Of a stretch of DNA of 40,760 nt, positions 25,409-34,558 are shown piece by piece; position 1 is the first letter of the stretch; each line of letters begins with the position of its first letter. Below the pieces are notes generated by a model, which saw nothing but the letters and a program-made list of their open reading frames with translations, was not told the DNA's origin and did no database searches. The DNA is from Saprospiraceae bacterium (GTDB taxonomy: Bacteria > Bacteroidota > Bacteroidia > Chitinophagales > Saprospiraceae). The DNA lies in contig JALWSS010000106.1 in NCBI GenBank assembly GCA_026993525.1, positions 21,258 through 62,017 on the forward strand, read 5' to 3'. A program made the translations under genes and the position numbers.

Positions 25409-26053
25409 CTACTCATATAACTCGTTTCCTATCGGAATACAGAAGCCTATAGTGAATCCCCATCCCCTATTATATAGTTCTATAGTTGCCGCAATGCTTT
25501 CCGGACTGTTGCCCAATTCGATTAGCCTAAATCTATTTGATGAATACCTGTACTTGCAATCCAAGAGTACTTTTCCGACTCCCACGGGAAAACTAAATCC
25601 ACTGCTAAAAATTACCCCATAATCCCAATTATTATCAGAATACCGCTTATGTGGCAGATTGACGAATGGATTCCCATCTGTTGTTTTACTCAAAACTCTA
25701 CCCAGGAAACCTCCTGAACCTAAATAAAGCGACACTCGCTTAATATCAAGTTGGCATCCAAGAAGCATCGTAAATTCGAGTTGGTTTGTTTTAATTATTA
25801 ATTGATCAAGTATAAAGTCTTTTTTTCCGCCTTTTTGAAGGAACGATATTTCGGGTTGAATGTTAAACCCTTTGAATAGATGTATTCTGCAAATTGCACC
25901 AACTTCCATTCCTGTCACATAGTCAGAAAGCCCTCCCCCAACATATCCATAATCTTGCCTGGAGAAGCTTATTCCAGATCTGATTCCAAAATGGTTTTGA
26001 CACCTTACAGGAATAACAATAATTAGAAAAATGAATATTGGGATCAATTTCAT
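25409..26053 (-). CDS. Outer-membrane beta-barrel protein (PorT/OMP_b-brl type)
   Basis: A 214-residue secreted protein. A hydrophobic signal peptide (IFIFLIIVIPVRCQ) is followed by HFGIRSGISFSR, the usual first strand of small Bacteroidota barrels. Alternating strands follow (GMEVGAICRIHLFKGFNIQPEI), and it ends with a strand-like FTIGFCIPIG. Function cannot be assigned. It is AT-rich like its neighbour upstream, from which it is separated by 10 bases. It is not homologous to either by eye. Confidence 0.75.
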   Translation of the reverse strand: MKLIPIFIFLIIVIPVRCQNHFGIRSGISFSRQDYGYVGGGLSDYVTGMEVGAICRIHLFKGFNIQPEISFLQKGGKKDFILDQLIIKTNQLEFTMLLGCQLDIKRVSLYLGSGGFLGRVLSKTTDGNPFVNLPHKRYSDNNWDYGVIFSSGFSFPVGVGKVLLDCKYRYSSNRFRLIELGNSPESIAATIELYNRGWGFTIGFCIPIGNELYE

Positions 26054-26063
26054 ATTTTTGATA

Positions 26064-26690
26064 TTATTTAAAGTTATACCTTAAAAGTAGGCTCGCAATG
26101 CATACAAATTCTTTTACGAACTCATCATTGTTTTGCAGCATAATTCCCCAGTCAATCCTGACACCTATCTTAAGTTTATTGTACCCAAATGAAGGTTTTA
26201 CATAAATACCCAGAAACATTGGCGAACCAAAACTGTCATGGTAGGCAATTTTGTTTCTAAAAAGTGCCCATCGGAGTCCAACATCTGTTTCTGTCAAATC
26301 ATTTGGTGTTTTCCAGCGAATAAAATAATGCATCCAAAACAACTGAAATAGCTTATTTTGGTCTGATTGACTTCTGTTGTTTGAGAACAATGTATTTTTT
26401 TCTGTAAAGTATTTTCCTGCGAGGATAACTCTGTAGAATGCGTCGGGAAGTAGGCCAAATTCAACACCCCTGTATATAAATTCTGATTTTTTTGATTGTT
26501 TGCATTGGTGAAATGATGTCCCGAGAAAGTGAAAGTCAAATCCTGACAACTTTTTTCCCTTGCAAACATCAGCGTTAAAATCATTGTCTGAAACAGAGGT
26601 TTGCCCGCAAGCATAGTGCGGAGGCACAGTCAAAACCAGAAATATCATTGCCAATAATCCCATTTGTTTTATTGGCTCAAGGAAGTTCAT
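26064..26690 (-). CDS. Secreted protein of unknown function, probable beta-strand-rich envelope protein
   Basis: A 208-residue protein. A signal peptide (MGLLAMIFLVLTVPPHYACGQ) follows a short basic start. Later segments GLRWALFRNKIAYHDSFGSPMFLGIYVKPSFGYNKLKIGVRIDWGI alternate like barrel strands, and it ends with an aromatic-rich LLRYNFK. I do not recognise the family. ATG 26711 would add seven residues; ATG 26690 is preferred for the signal peptide. It forms a pair with the barrel gene and belongs to the AT-rich, probably acquired block. Confidence 0.7.
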   Translation of the reverse strand: MNFLEPIKQMGLLAMIFLVLTVPPHYACGQTSVSDNDFNADVCKGKKLSGFDFHFLGTSFHQCKQSKKSEFIYRGVEFGLLPDAFYRVILAGKYFTEKNTLFSNNRSQSDQNKLFQLFWMHYFIRWKTPNDLTETDVGLRWALFRNKIAYHDSFGSPMFLGIYVKPSFGYNKLKIGVRIDWGIMLQNNDEFVKEFVCIASLLLRYNFK

Positions 26691-26812
26691 TTTGATTGCC
26701 TGAATTTGCATTACATGACAAGCTTGTTAAGCCAGATATGTAATATAATAAATGAGCCTAAAACTACAACATTCTTGTGGCTTCTCTCTCTCTGGCAAAT
26801 CCAAAAATTTGT

Positions 26813-27137
26813 CAGCCGCACTACAACACTGCCATTCCCACCGCAAGGGCGAACCTTGAAAAGAAAAGCCCTGTCAACAACAGGAACAAGCCGGGGTTCA
26901 GCATGGCGGTCCGGGGAATCAATGCCTTCCGATACAAAAATTTTCTGGTCAGCATTTTACCCTCTTTGGTGATGGCACACAGAAAATACAGCCCATTGTC
27001 CTGTGAGGAAACGTCAATGGATTGTCCCTTCAGAGAGAATTGTTCTCTCTTTACCTGGTTAAACTGGTGGTCAAAAATTCGGATGTCGAGTGGTTCATCT
27101 GGCTGGATTCCGTCAACTGCGAGCTGGATTTAATGAA
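26813..27137 (-). pseudogene. Decayed duplicate of the T9SS sorting tail plus O-antigen-ligase N-terminus
   Basis: About 320 bases closely matching 23081-23410 (roughly 85-90% by eye). On the minus strand it reads QLAVDGIQPDEPLDIRIF... through GLYFLCAITKEGKML. One extra A in the AAAAATTTT tract fuses it in frame to KALIPRTAMLNPGLFLLLTG, the start of the ligase. The frame then stops after GMAVL. The rest of both genes is missing on each side. This is a remnant of a second cargo/ligase pair left by recombination or deletion. Confidence 0.85.
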
Positions 27138-27220
27138 TCCGAAGTGGTCTTATCCAAACATAAAGGAGTACTAACCACTGGCCCGAAATCGGGTACAGAA
27201 GACTTTGGACTTCCACCTTG

Positions 27221-27325
27221 ATATACTCAAAACGAAGTGGTTTGGGCGGCGTAGCCGCCCAAACTCCCCATCCAAACTGGGCGATAGTGATGAATTATTC
27301 TCAAACCACTTCGAGTTGGGTATAT
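27221..27325. mobile_element. MITE-like element with 24-bp imperfect terminal inverted repeats
   Basis: The left end (27221-27244, starting ATATAC and ending CGAAGTGGTTTG) and the right end (27302-27325) are inverse complements with three mismatches over 24 bases. Inside is a perfect 10-bp stem TTTGGGCGGC / GCCGCCCAAA (27241-27263, loop GTA). It is 105 bases long and non-coding. No target-site duplication is clear. The surrounding 27138-27568 holds no gene. A box AATCTTTG (27518-27525) close to TAnnTTTG may serve the GH65 gene. Confidence 0.55.
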
Positions 27326-27568
27326 TTTCGAAAAAACAGGTGATACCTTGCTGAAATTTTTCATTGGAATCGCAACAAATAAAATTAACTACCTTTTTGT
27401 GCATGAGTCGGCACAGATGTCCAATGTTGAAATTCCACGCCACAAGTTAAAAGTCTCCCCTTTTCAAATCGTCTTGGGTATATCCCCAATAAGGCAAGGC
27501 AATTCCCCGTTTTTTTGAATCTTTGTTTGCCCTTTCCAGTAGAAGCAGCCCTAAAATCAGTTGATTGT

Positions 27569-29614
27569 ATGAAACTTAGATTCACCCTTCTGGTAAGCCT
27601 GTTGTTTGCCGGGATTTCGCTTTTTTCTCAAGACTCAAAAGTTGACGACACCTGGCTGGTGCGGGCCGAAAACATCGACCCTGCCAACTATTACGGCGTC
27701 ACCGTTGCCAACGGAATGATCGGCATGGTATCCTCCCCGGAGCCCATGCGGGTAAAAGATGTGGTACTGAACGGGGTGTACGACTACTACCAGCGCGGCC
27801 GGGTCTCCAACATCCTCAAGGGCTTCAACCATGTGAACATGAACCTGGACGTAGATGGCCGCCGGATAGGCCGCCGGAACATCAGCCATTTCAGTCAGAC
27901 CCTGAACATGCGGACGGCATCCCTGGTGACCCGGTTTGACGTCGGGGATAAGCTCTCCGTCAGCCACACCATGATGGCCCTGCGCCACCTGCCCTACACC
28001 GCCCTCATCGTGGTGGAACTGACTGCCCACCAGGATGTGACGGTGACGCCCATGAGCGTGATCGAGGCACCCAGCCATCTGGCGGATGTGCGGAATTTCT
28101 ATTCAGAAATTGACCGGCCGCATGTGCTGATACCCCTTTTGACTTCCGTCGCAAAAAGCCCTTCGGGTAAACTGACGGTGGCGGCGTCAACTTCTTTCAT
28201 TTTCGAAGAAGGCCACGGCCACGAGCCGGACATCATCCACGAGGACTGGGACTACAACAGGCACCTGGCAAAATTTTACAAGAAATTGAAAGCCGGGGAG
28301 ACCTACCGCTTTTCCGTGGTGGCCTCAACGGTGGCCTCCAGCCAGTACAACGACCCGCACAATGAGGCCGAGCGCCTGACCATCTTCGCCATGCTGGAAG
28401 GCCGGGAGCGCCTGCTGAAACACCACCGGCAGGCCTGGGATGAGTTGTGGAAAAGCGACATCCGGGTGGAAGGCGCACCGGACACCGAGCGGGATATCCG
28501 CTTTGCGCTCTACCACCTGTATTCTTTTGCCAGGGCGGGCACGGCGTACAGTCTTTCCCCCATGGGGCTCAGTGGGCTGGGCTACAACGGCCACGTTTTC
28601 TGGGACACCGAACTGTGGATGTTTCCGCCCCTGTTGCTAATGCAGCCCGACATTGCCCGTTCCTTGCTGGAGTACCGTTATGAACGGCTGGATGCGGCCC
28701 GGCAAAACGCCTTCTCGCATGGCTACAAAGGAGCCATGTTCCCCTGGGAGTCCAGCGCCGATGGCTCGGAAGACACGCCGGTGTGGGCCCTCACGGGGCC
28801 ATTTCAGCACCACATCACCGGCTGCATCGGCTGGGCGGCCTGGAAATACTACCAGGTGACCCGCGACCGCCAATGGCTGGGGAGCCGGGGCTACCCCATT
28901 CTGAAAGAAGTAGCCGATTTCTGGTGCAGCCGGGTGGAGCGCAACGGCCCCGGCCGGTACGACATCAACAACGTCATCGGCGCCAACGAATGGCAGGAGA
29001 ACATTGACAACAACGCCTTCACCAACGGCATGGCCATCACCTCCCTGCGCTATGCCGCCAGGGCTGCCCGAGAGTTGGGGCTGGAGCCCAACCCCGATTG
29101 GGAGCACGTGGCCGATAACATTCCCATTCTGAAATTTCCCGACGGAACGACAAGAGAGAATGCCACCTATGACGGGGAGGACATCAAGCAGGCCGACGTG
29201 AACCTGCTGGCTTATCCGCTCAAGGTCATCACCGATCCGGAACAAATCAGAAAAGACCTGGAATACTACGAACCCCGGATGTCGCCCGAAGGTCCGGCCA
29301 TGGGTACGGCCATTCTGGTGGTACTGGCCAACCGGCTCGGTGATGCTGAAAAAGCGGCAAACTTGTTTTCGAAGAGCTACAAGCCCAACGAAGTGCCGCC
29401 CTTTGGTGTGTTGGCTGAAACGGCCGGTGGCACCAACCCTTACTTCGCCACAGGCGCCGGCGGAATGTTGCAGGCGGTGCTGGCAGGCTTTGGCGGCCTG
29501 GACATTACCGACGAAGGGGTGGTGCAATTGAAAACGAAATTGCCCGAAGGATGGAAAAAGCTGACCATCACCGGCGTTGGGAAGGATGAAAAAACTTTTG
29601 AAGTGAAAGAGTAA
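27569..29614 (+). CDS. Secreted glycoside hydrolase family 65 enzyme
   Basis: A 681-residue protein with signal peptide MKLRFTLLVSLLFAGISLFSQ. It has the GH65 N-terminal beta-sandwich (about 40-260), a linker and the (alpha/alpha)6 catalytic barrel. Hallmarks are GYNGHVFWDTELWMFPPLLL, the general acid Glu474 in IGANEWQENIDNNAFTN, KQADVNLLAYPL and ATGAGGMLQAVLAGFGGL. Cytoplasmic members are phosphorylases of trehalose, maltose or kojibiose. Exported ones resemble acid trehalase, kojibiose hydrolase and glucosylgalactosyl-hydroxylysine glucosidase, so hydrolysis of an alpha-glucoside is likely. The start is ATG 27569; an ATG at 27515 lies before the promoter-like box and would spoil the signal peptide. 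It is convergent with the histidine kinase. Confidence 0.88.
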   Translation: MKLRFTLLVSLLFAGISLFSQDSKVDDTWLVRAENIDPANYYGVTVANGMIGMVSSPEPMRVKDVVLNGVYDYYQRGRVSNILKGFNHVNMNLDVDGRRIGRRNISHFSQTLNMRTASLVTRFDVGDKLSVSHTMMALRHLPYTALIVVELTAHQDVTVTPMSVIEAPSHLADVRNFYSEIDRPHVLIPLLTSVAKSPSGKLTVAASTSFIFEEGHGHEPDIIHEDWDYNRHLAKFYKKLKAGETYRFSVVASTVASSQYNDPHNEAERLTIFAMLEGRERLLKHHRQAWDELWKSDIRVEGAPDTERDIRFALYHLYSFARAGTAYSLSPMGLSGLGYNGHVFWDTELWMFPPLLLMQPDIARSLLEYRYERLDAARQNAFSHGYKGAMFPWESSADGSEDTPVWALTGPFQHHITGCIGWAAWKYYQVTRDRQWLGSRGYPILKEVADFWCSRVERNGPGRYDINNVIGANEWQENIDNNAFTNGMAITSLRYAARAARELGLEPNPDWEHVADNIPILKFPDGTTRENATYDGEDIKQADVNLLAYPLKVITDPEQIRKDLEYYEPRMSPEGPAMGTAILVVLANRLGDAEKAANLFSKSYKPNEVPPFGVLAETAGGTNPYFATGAGGMLQAVLAGFGGLDITDEGVVQLKTKLPEGWKKLTITGVGKDEKTFEVKE

Positions 29615-29632
29615 GCCTGGAAACTTCTTCGG

Positions 29633-31540
29633 TCAGGCGCCCACAGTTTCGGTGGTGGATGTCTCTTCGTTGGTCTTCTCATCCTCCACCCCAGTCAATG
29701 GCAGGGTGAAGAAGACCGAAGTGCCTTTGCCCTCTGAAGAATCCAGCCAGATATCGCCACCCATGTCGTTTACGATGCGCTTGCAGATGGCCAGGCCCAG
29801 GCCGGTGCCGGGGTATTGCTCCATGTTGTGCAGGCGGGTGAACATCTCGAAGACTTTTTCGTGGTAATCGTTGTCAATGCCAATGCCGTTGTCGCTGACG
29901 CAAAAAACAGCATGGTGGTCTTCAACACTGTGCAGTTGCACGGCCACCAATGGGGTTTCCTTGTCGTTGTAGGTGATGGCATTTTCCAAAAGGTTCTGGA
30001 ACAACCTGATCAAAGAAATCTCATCGCCATAAACGGTGGGCAACAACCCCACTTCCAGGATGGCCTGCTTTTCCCTGAATTTGTCTTTGACCATCGGGAA
30101 AACCTTTTCCATGATCTGATTGAGGTCAATGCCGGTTGGAGTCGCTACCAGCCGGCGCTCACCCATTTTTGAATAGTCGAGAATGTCGTTCAACAGGCGG
30201 TTCATGTGGTTGGCGTAATCCTTTGCATACTGGATGAAAGAGTTGAGATCGGAATCGTCGTAACCTTTCAGCCTGCGTTGGATCAGGCCTATGAAACTGA
30301 TCACATTGCGAAGTGGTGTTCTCAGGTCATGTGAAGCCACATAGGCAAAGCGCTCCAGCGCTTCATTGGAAATGCGCAGTTCTTTCGTCTGGCGATCCAC
30401 TTCCTGTTTCAGTTTTGCATTGAACTGCTTGCTCTGCCGGTTGAGGAAGAACAGCGCCGAAAGCAAGCCGAGCAGCAAAACGATCAACCCCACTGCCGAC
30501 CAGGTGATCACCCGCTGGGAGTAGAGCTTGGCACCCAGAAGTTGGTACTCCTTGTCACGAAGCCCGATGTTCAGCAGGGTCTGGTTGCGGTCATGGCTGA
30601 GCACCAGTTGCATTTCGTGGAGGCTGTCGAGTTGGTTCATGAAACGTTGCTGGTAAACGAATGCTTTTTTGAAATCCCCATTGTAAGCAGCCTCGTCAAT
30701 GAGCATTTTATTGGTCTCCCTCAGCAGATAGGGGTCTTTGTGATCCATTGCATATTCCAGCACCCTGTTGGCCAGCAGTTCGCCTCCTTCCATATTTCCT
30801 TCGTGGATGAGGATTTTTGCCTGGTTCCTGTAAACATTGAACTCGATTTCCTCGGGAATTTCACCAGGGTGCTGTTTTATCCACGCTATGGCACGTTGCA
30901 GGTGTTTTCTGCCCGTTGAAAAATCGTCAATTGCCAGGTAATATTCTGACAAGTTGGAGAAGATATTTGGTTCGCTTTCGCAATCTTTCAACTGGTGGCA
31001 TAGCTGCAGGGCCATTTCACCGTAACGGATGGCATCTTCATATTGACCCTGCAGGAAATACGCATATCCCTGGGCATCATAGGCATCCACGAGAAAAGCC
31101 GAATCTCCCTCTTCTTTCAACAGTTTTATTGCTTCGAAAAATGCCTTTTGCCCTTTCTCTGAAGGTGGTGTGGAAGAATTGCTGAGCACCCTGTCCTGGG
31201 TCACGTAGCCGAGGCCGTACCAGGCGTATGCCTCTTTCCATTTGTCCCGCAATTCTTTCGCCAATTGAATACTTTCTCTAAAAAGACATTCGGCCTTGTT
31301 GTGGTAACCAAAGCGGGTGTAATCGTAAGCTTCATGGATGTTCAGGAAGAAAAGTTTTTCCTTGTCGGGGTTTTCCCGAAGGTATTGGCGCAGGTCGCCG
31401 AGGATCTGAAAACATTGGTCGTAGGCCCCTTTCTCGCTTAGCACCGTGGTGGAATCCAACAATGCGTCAAAGTCAAAGTCCTCCTGACCAAACAGGCAAA
31501 AGGGCATCGCCCAAAAGAGGAGAAGTGTTAGTTTGTTCAT
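29633..31540 (-). CDS. TPR-containing membrane sensor histidine kinase
   Basis: A 635-residue protein. The signal peptide (MNKLTLLLFWAMPFCLFGQ) is followed by a periplasmic TPR domain (about 30-320), one membrane helix (about 345-366) and a coiled linker. A HisKA domain has the phospho-acceptor His404 in ASHDLRTPLRN. A HATPase domain follows, with an N-box (LLENAITY), DNGIGID and GTGLGLAICKRI. It autophosphorylates in response to an extracytoplasmic signal. The ligand is unknown, and no response regulator gene is adjacent, so it is an orphan kinase. It is convergent with the GH65 gene 18 bases away. ATG 31540. Confidence 0.92.
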   Translation of the reverse strand: MNKLTLLLFWAMPFCLFGQEDFDFDALLDSTTVLSEKGAYDQCFQILGDLRQYLRENPDKEKLFFLNIHEAYDYTRFGYHNKAECLFRESIQLAKELRDKWKEAYAWYGLGYVTQDRVLSNSSTPPSEKGQKAFFEAIKLLKEEGDSAFLVDAYDAQGYAYFLQGQYEDAIRYGEMALQLCHQLKDCESEPNIFSNLSEYYLAIDDFSTGRKHLQRAIAWIKQHPGEIPEEIEFNVYRNQAKILIHEGNMEGGELLANRVLEYAMDHKDPYLLRETNKMLIDEAAYNGDFKKAFVYQQRFMNQLDSLHEMQLVLSHDRNQTLLNIGLRDKEYQLLGAKLYSQRVITWSAVGLIVLLLGLLSALFFLNRQSKQFNAKLKQEVDRQTKELRISNEALERFAYVASHDLRTPLRNVISFIGLIQRRLKGYDDSDLNSFIQYAKDYANHMNRLLNDILDYSKMGERRLVATPTGIDLNQIMEKVFPMVKDKFREKQAILEVGLLPTVYGDEISLIRLFQNLLENAITYNDKETPLVAVQLHSVEDHHAVFCVSDNGIGIDNDYHEKVFEMFTRLHNMEQYPGTGLGLAICKRIVNDMGGDIWLDSSEGKGTSVFFTLPLTGVEDEKTNEETSTTETVGA

Positions 31541-31711
31541 AGCTTTTTGTCATCCGGGGGGGAGGCTTAAAATTCACAGGCACAATTCAGGAACAAGGGT
31601 TTGTTGCCGTGAAACGCAGAGCGATTGATCCTGAATGATTGGTGGGAAAATGCTGAGGTACATTACCCAAGACAAAAAGCGTGCGAAAACGTGAGCGGCT
31701 TGAAGAGAAAA

Positions 31712-32203
31712 TCAGTCCGGCTGCCCGTAATGCAGTTTTTTCAGCTTTTTTCTGGTTCCAAAAAGGCTTTTCGAGACAGAGACCTTGAAGAGGTTGTCGT
31801 ATTCGTCGTGGCCGATTTCCACCGTATCGCCCGTCATCAGCAGCACCATTTCAGGAACCGTGTTGGAATGGCCAACCACCAGCACATTTTTCCTTCTGAT
31901 TTTTTTGAGCCCGTTCACAAATTGCAGGGTGGTATCGGGGTGGTAAATGGTCAGGGGTATGCCAATCTCTTCGGAAAGCGGGATGGCGGTTTGTTGGGTG
32001 CGCAGGTAGATGGTGGCAAAAATGCTGTCAATGCCTTTGCCCTTCAGGCTGTCTCTCAACGCCAGAGCCCGCTGCTGCCCGGCTACCGAAAGCGGCGTGT
32101 CCGCACTGTTGTTGGCACGCTCAGCGTGCCGAACGAAATAGTAGTTGGACGTGCAGCCCAACAAAAAACACAACAACAACAGCATACACAAAGACTTGGT
32201 CAT
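31712..32203 (-). CDS. Histidine phosphatase (SixA/PGM-like) lipoprotein
   Basis: A 163-residue protein. The signal peptide has lipobox LLGC. YYFVRHAERAN is the RHG-type catalytic motif with the phospho-accepting His, IYLRTQQTA carries the second Arg, and LVVGHSNTVPE carries the second His. It removes phosphate from an unidentified substrate in the envelope. The start is ATG 32203; a longer frame to 32287 would place basic, non-signal residues first and cross the divergent promoter region. The gap 31541-31711 contains only an 8-bp inverted repeat, ATTCAGGA/TCCTGAAT (31585-31592, 31629-31636), in the 171 bases before the kinase start. Confidence 0.85.
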   Translation of the reverse strand: MTKSLCMLLLLCFLLGCTSNYYFVRHAERANNSADTPLSVAGQQRALALRDSLKGKGIDSIFATIYLRTQQTAIPLSEEIGIPLTIYHPDTTLQFVNGLKKIRRKNVLVVGHSNTVPEMVLLMTGDTVEIGHDEYDNLFKVSVSKSLFGTRKKLKKLHYGQPD

Positions 32204-32215
32204 ATTCTGAAATTT

Positions 32216-32280
32216 AAAGGTAAAAGTCGCCTGCAAGGTATGGGATTGAATCCCAGGTTTCGCAATTTTTACTTTCTTTG
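32216..32280. promoter_or_regulatory. Divergent promoter region with a 15-bp palindrome
   Basis: Minus-strand box TACCTTTA (32223-32216) and plus-strand box TTTCTTTG (32273-32280) are each one base off TAnnTTTG. Between them lies TGGGATT-G-AATCCCA (32241-32255), a perfect inverted repeat centred between the two divergent genes. It is a plausible shared operator. The regulator is unknown. Confidence 0.35.
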
Positions 32281-32317
32281 AACCCAAACCAGATCAACCA
32301 GCAAATACTCAAAAAGA

Positions 32318-33385
32318 ATGCACCAGGAAGAAAACCCTGAATTCGAAGAAACCAGGGAAGAACCCGCAGCTCCGGAAGTTAACTTGCCCGAAGGACAAAC
32401 CACCGAAGAACCCGGCGAATGGGAGCGGAACCTCATAGACATCGGCCCCATCACCAATGCGGTAGAACAGGTAAAAACCGAATTGCGAAAGGTTATAGTA
32501 GGCCAGGAGCAAATGACCGATTTGTTGCTGGTGTCCCTGTTCACCAATGGTCATGTACTCATCGAGGGCGTTCCGGGCATTGCCAAAACGCTGACGGCCA
32601 AGCTGCTGGCACAAACGCTCAAAGCCGGTTTCTCCAGGATTCAGTTCACGCCCGACCTGATGCCCAGCGACGTGGTGGGCACCACGGTTTTCAACCTGAA
32701 AAGCTCTGAATTCAACTTCAACCCCGGCCCCATCTTCGCCAATGTGGTGCTCATCGATGAGATCAACCGGGCCCCGGCCAAAACCCAGGCCGCCCTGTTC
32801 GAGGTGATGGAAGAATACCAGGTGACCGTGGACGGAACCACCCATCCCGTGCCCACTCCGTTCTTCGTCATTGCGACGCAAAACCCCATTGAGCAAGAGG
32901 GTACCTACAAGCTGCCGGAAGCCCAGCTCGACAGGTTTTTGCTGAAGATCAACATGGAGTACCCGAAGCTGGAAGAAGAAAAAGCCATCCTCGAAAGGTT
33001 CAGCGAAGACTTTTCCATTGCGGTCAGAAAGACCGTGAAAGCTGTCTTTACCACCAGAAAAATTGCCTCCTGCCGCAAGCTCGTTGAACAGGTGAGGATT
33101 CGCAAGGAACTGCTCGACTACATAGCATCCATCGTACACCGCACCCGCAACCACCCCGACCTGTACCTGGGTGCCTCTCCGCGGGCATCGCTGGCCATTT
33201 TGAAAACTTCAAAGGCCATTGCCGCCATGCGTGGCCGCGATTTTGTGACGCCCGACGATATTCAGTACATGGCTTATCCGGTACTCAACCACCGCATCAT
33301 TCTGACGCCGGAACGTGAAATGGAGGGTTACGTGGCCCGCGATGTGATCAATGAAATTGTGAAGAGTGTGGAAGTGCCCCGCTGA
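32318..33385 (+). CDS. MoxR-family AAA+ ATPase
   Basis: A 355-residue protein. After an acidic 45-residue N-terminus comes the AAA core: Walker A GVPGIAKT (84-91), Walker [14 protein letters not shown], sensor [12 protein letters not shown], and the arginine-finger region [10 protein letters not shown], typical of MoxR. These are chaperone-type ATPases, usually working with DUF58 and von Willebrand factor A proteins to activate metal enzymes or envelope complexes. No DUF58 gene follows here: the next gene is convergent and its stop codon abuts this one. It is therefore an isolated moxR, and its partners must be elsewhere. Confidence 0.92.
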   Translation: MHQEENPEFEETREEPAAPEVNLPEGQTTEEPGEWERNLIDIGPITNAVEQVKTELRKVIVGQEQMTDLLLVSLFTNGHVLIEGVPGIAKTLTAKLLAQTLKAGFSRIQFTPDLMPSDVVGTTVFNLKSSEFNFNPGPIFANVVLIDEINRAPAKTQAALFEVMEEYQVTVDGTTHPVPTPFFVIATQNPIEQEGTYKLPEAQLDRFLLKINMEYPKLEEEKAILERFSEDFSIAVRKTVKAVFTTRKIASCRKLVEQVRIRKELLDYIASIVHRTRNHPDLYLGASPRASLAILKTSKAIAAMRGRDFVTPDDIQYMAYPVLNHRIILTPEREMEGYVARDVINEIVKSVEVPR

Positions 33386-33970
33386 TCAGCCGGGCAGTTT
33401 CCTGACGGCGACTTGCAGCATGTTTTCCACCTTCAGAAAAACGCCTTTGGGTGTGAGCGCACGCCAGTTCAGGTCGGCAAAGTCTCCCCCGAAGTTGATG
33501 TAGCTATCCAGCCGTGCATCCCGCATTTCCTCCTCCACGTGTTGCAGGGTGTTGAGCAGCACCACCCAGCCGCCGTACTCTTTTACATCGTCGTACCACT
33601 CTTCGTAATAGCAATCGTCGGAACTGTGAAAGTTGAGCACGTTTTCGCAAATGATGATGAACTTGTTGATGCCGTGTTCCATCAGTTCATCGGCAACGTC
33701 GCGTTTGAGGAACATGATGTCGTTGGTGATGCAGTCGTTCCACTCACCCAGCATTTCGAAGATGGCAAAGCCTTTTTCGTAATCCGCGAAAAGGATTTTC
33801 ATGTAAAGGGTGGGAGAACCAAAGTGATCCCATTGCGGATGGATGTAATAGTTGTAGATTTTCTTCGTAAAATAGAACTCATCATACTGTCTTCCGAAAA
33901 ACGGAGAGGAAGTATCGAGTGCCGAATCGTATTCGTCTCGCCAACGGTAATATGGTTCTATCTGGTGCAT
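33386..33970 (-). CDS. Conserved hypothetical protein, cytoplasmic
   Basis: A 194-residue acidic, aromatic-rich protein without signal peptide or membrane segment. Motifs such as PYYRWRDEYDSALDTSSPFFGR, YNYYIHPQWDHFGSPTLYMKIL and YGGWVVLLNTLQHVEEEM suggest a conserved alpha/beta fold. I associate it with a Bacteroidota-restricted family of unknown role. Its stop codon (TCA at 33386-33388) touches the moxR stop, forming TGATCA, so the two genes are back to back with no spacer. Confidence 0.75.
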   Translation of the reverse strand: MHQIEPYYRWRDEYDSALDTSSPFFGRQYDEFYFTKKIYNYYIHPQWDHFGSPTLYMKILFADYEKGFAIFEMLGEWNDCITNDIMFLKRDVADELMEHGINKFIIICENVLNFHSSDDCYYEEWYDDVKEYGGWVVLLNTLQHVEEEMRDARLDSYINFGGDFADLNWRALTPKGVFLKVENMLQVAVRKLPG

Positions 33971-34042
33971 CTGCTATATTGGTTGTGCCCGACAAAAGTG
34001 CGTTAAACTGCTTTCAAATTCAACCTGTCGGCAAGGTTTCAG

Positions 34043-34558
34043 ATGAAAAAAATTGTAATAACCGGACCGGAATCTTCGGGCAAAACCACCCTTGCCCGCC
34101 AACTGGCACAACACCTGAAAACAGAGGCTGTTGAGGAGTACGCCCGGGAATACCTTAACCAATTGTCCAGGCCCTACGTTGAAACCGACCTGTTGGAAAT
34201 TGCCAAAGGGCAACTGGCAAATGAGCAAGCCCATGAATCCGGCAAGGGGGGAGTCCTCATCATTGACACCAGCCTGGAAGTGATCAAGATCTGGTCGGAA
34301 GTGAAATTCGGCCGGGTGGATCCTTGGATACTGGAAGCCCTCGAAAAGCACAAAAAGGATTTTTACCTCCTCTGCCGGCCCGACCTGCCCTGGGAGTTTG
34401 ACCCCCTTCGGGAAAACCCGAACGACCGGTGGCTGTTGTACGATTTGTACGAAAAGCAACTGAAATCCATGCAGGTGCCCTTTGCCGTCATCAGCGGCCC
34501 GGGAGAACAAAGATTCAACAATGCAGTCCGGGAACTGCGCAAATTTTTACACCCATGA
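34043..34558 (+). CDS. NadR/Ttd14-type AAA ATPase, probable nicotinamide riboside kinase
   Basis: A 171-residue P-loop protein. GPESSGKTT (8-16) is the NadR-type Walker A, followed by VEEYAREYLNQL and IIDTSLEVIKIW. It matches the C-terminal kinase domain of NadR standing alone. It would phosphorylate nicotinamide riboside to NMN in NAD salvage; the absence of the adenylyltransferase domain means NMN is finished by another enzyme. The TGA stop overlaps the ATG of the next gene (ATGA at 34555). The 72 bases upstream form the divergent start with the hypothetical gene. Confidence 0.85.
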   Translation: MKKIVITGPESSGKTTLARQLAQHLKTEAVEEYAREYLNQLSRPYVETDLLEIAKGQLANEQAHESGKGGVLIIDTSLEVIKIWSEVKFGRVDPWILEALEKHKKDFYLLCRPDLPWEFDPLRENPNDRWLLYDLYEKQLKSMQVPFAVISGPGEQRFNNAVRELRKFLHP

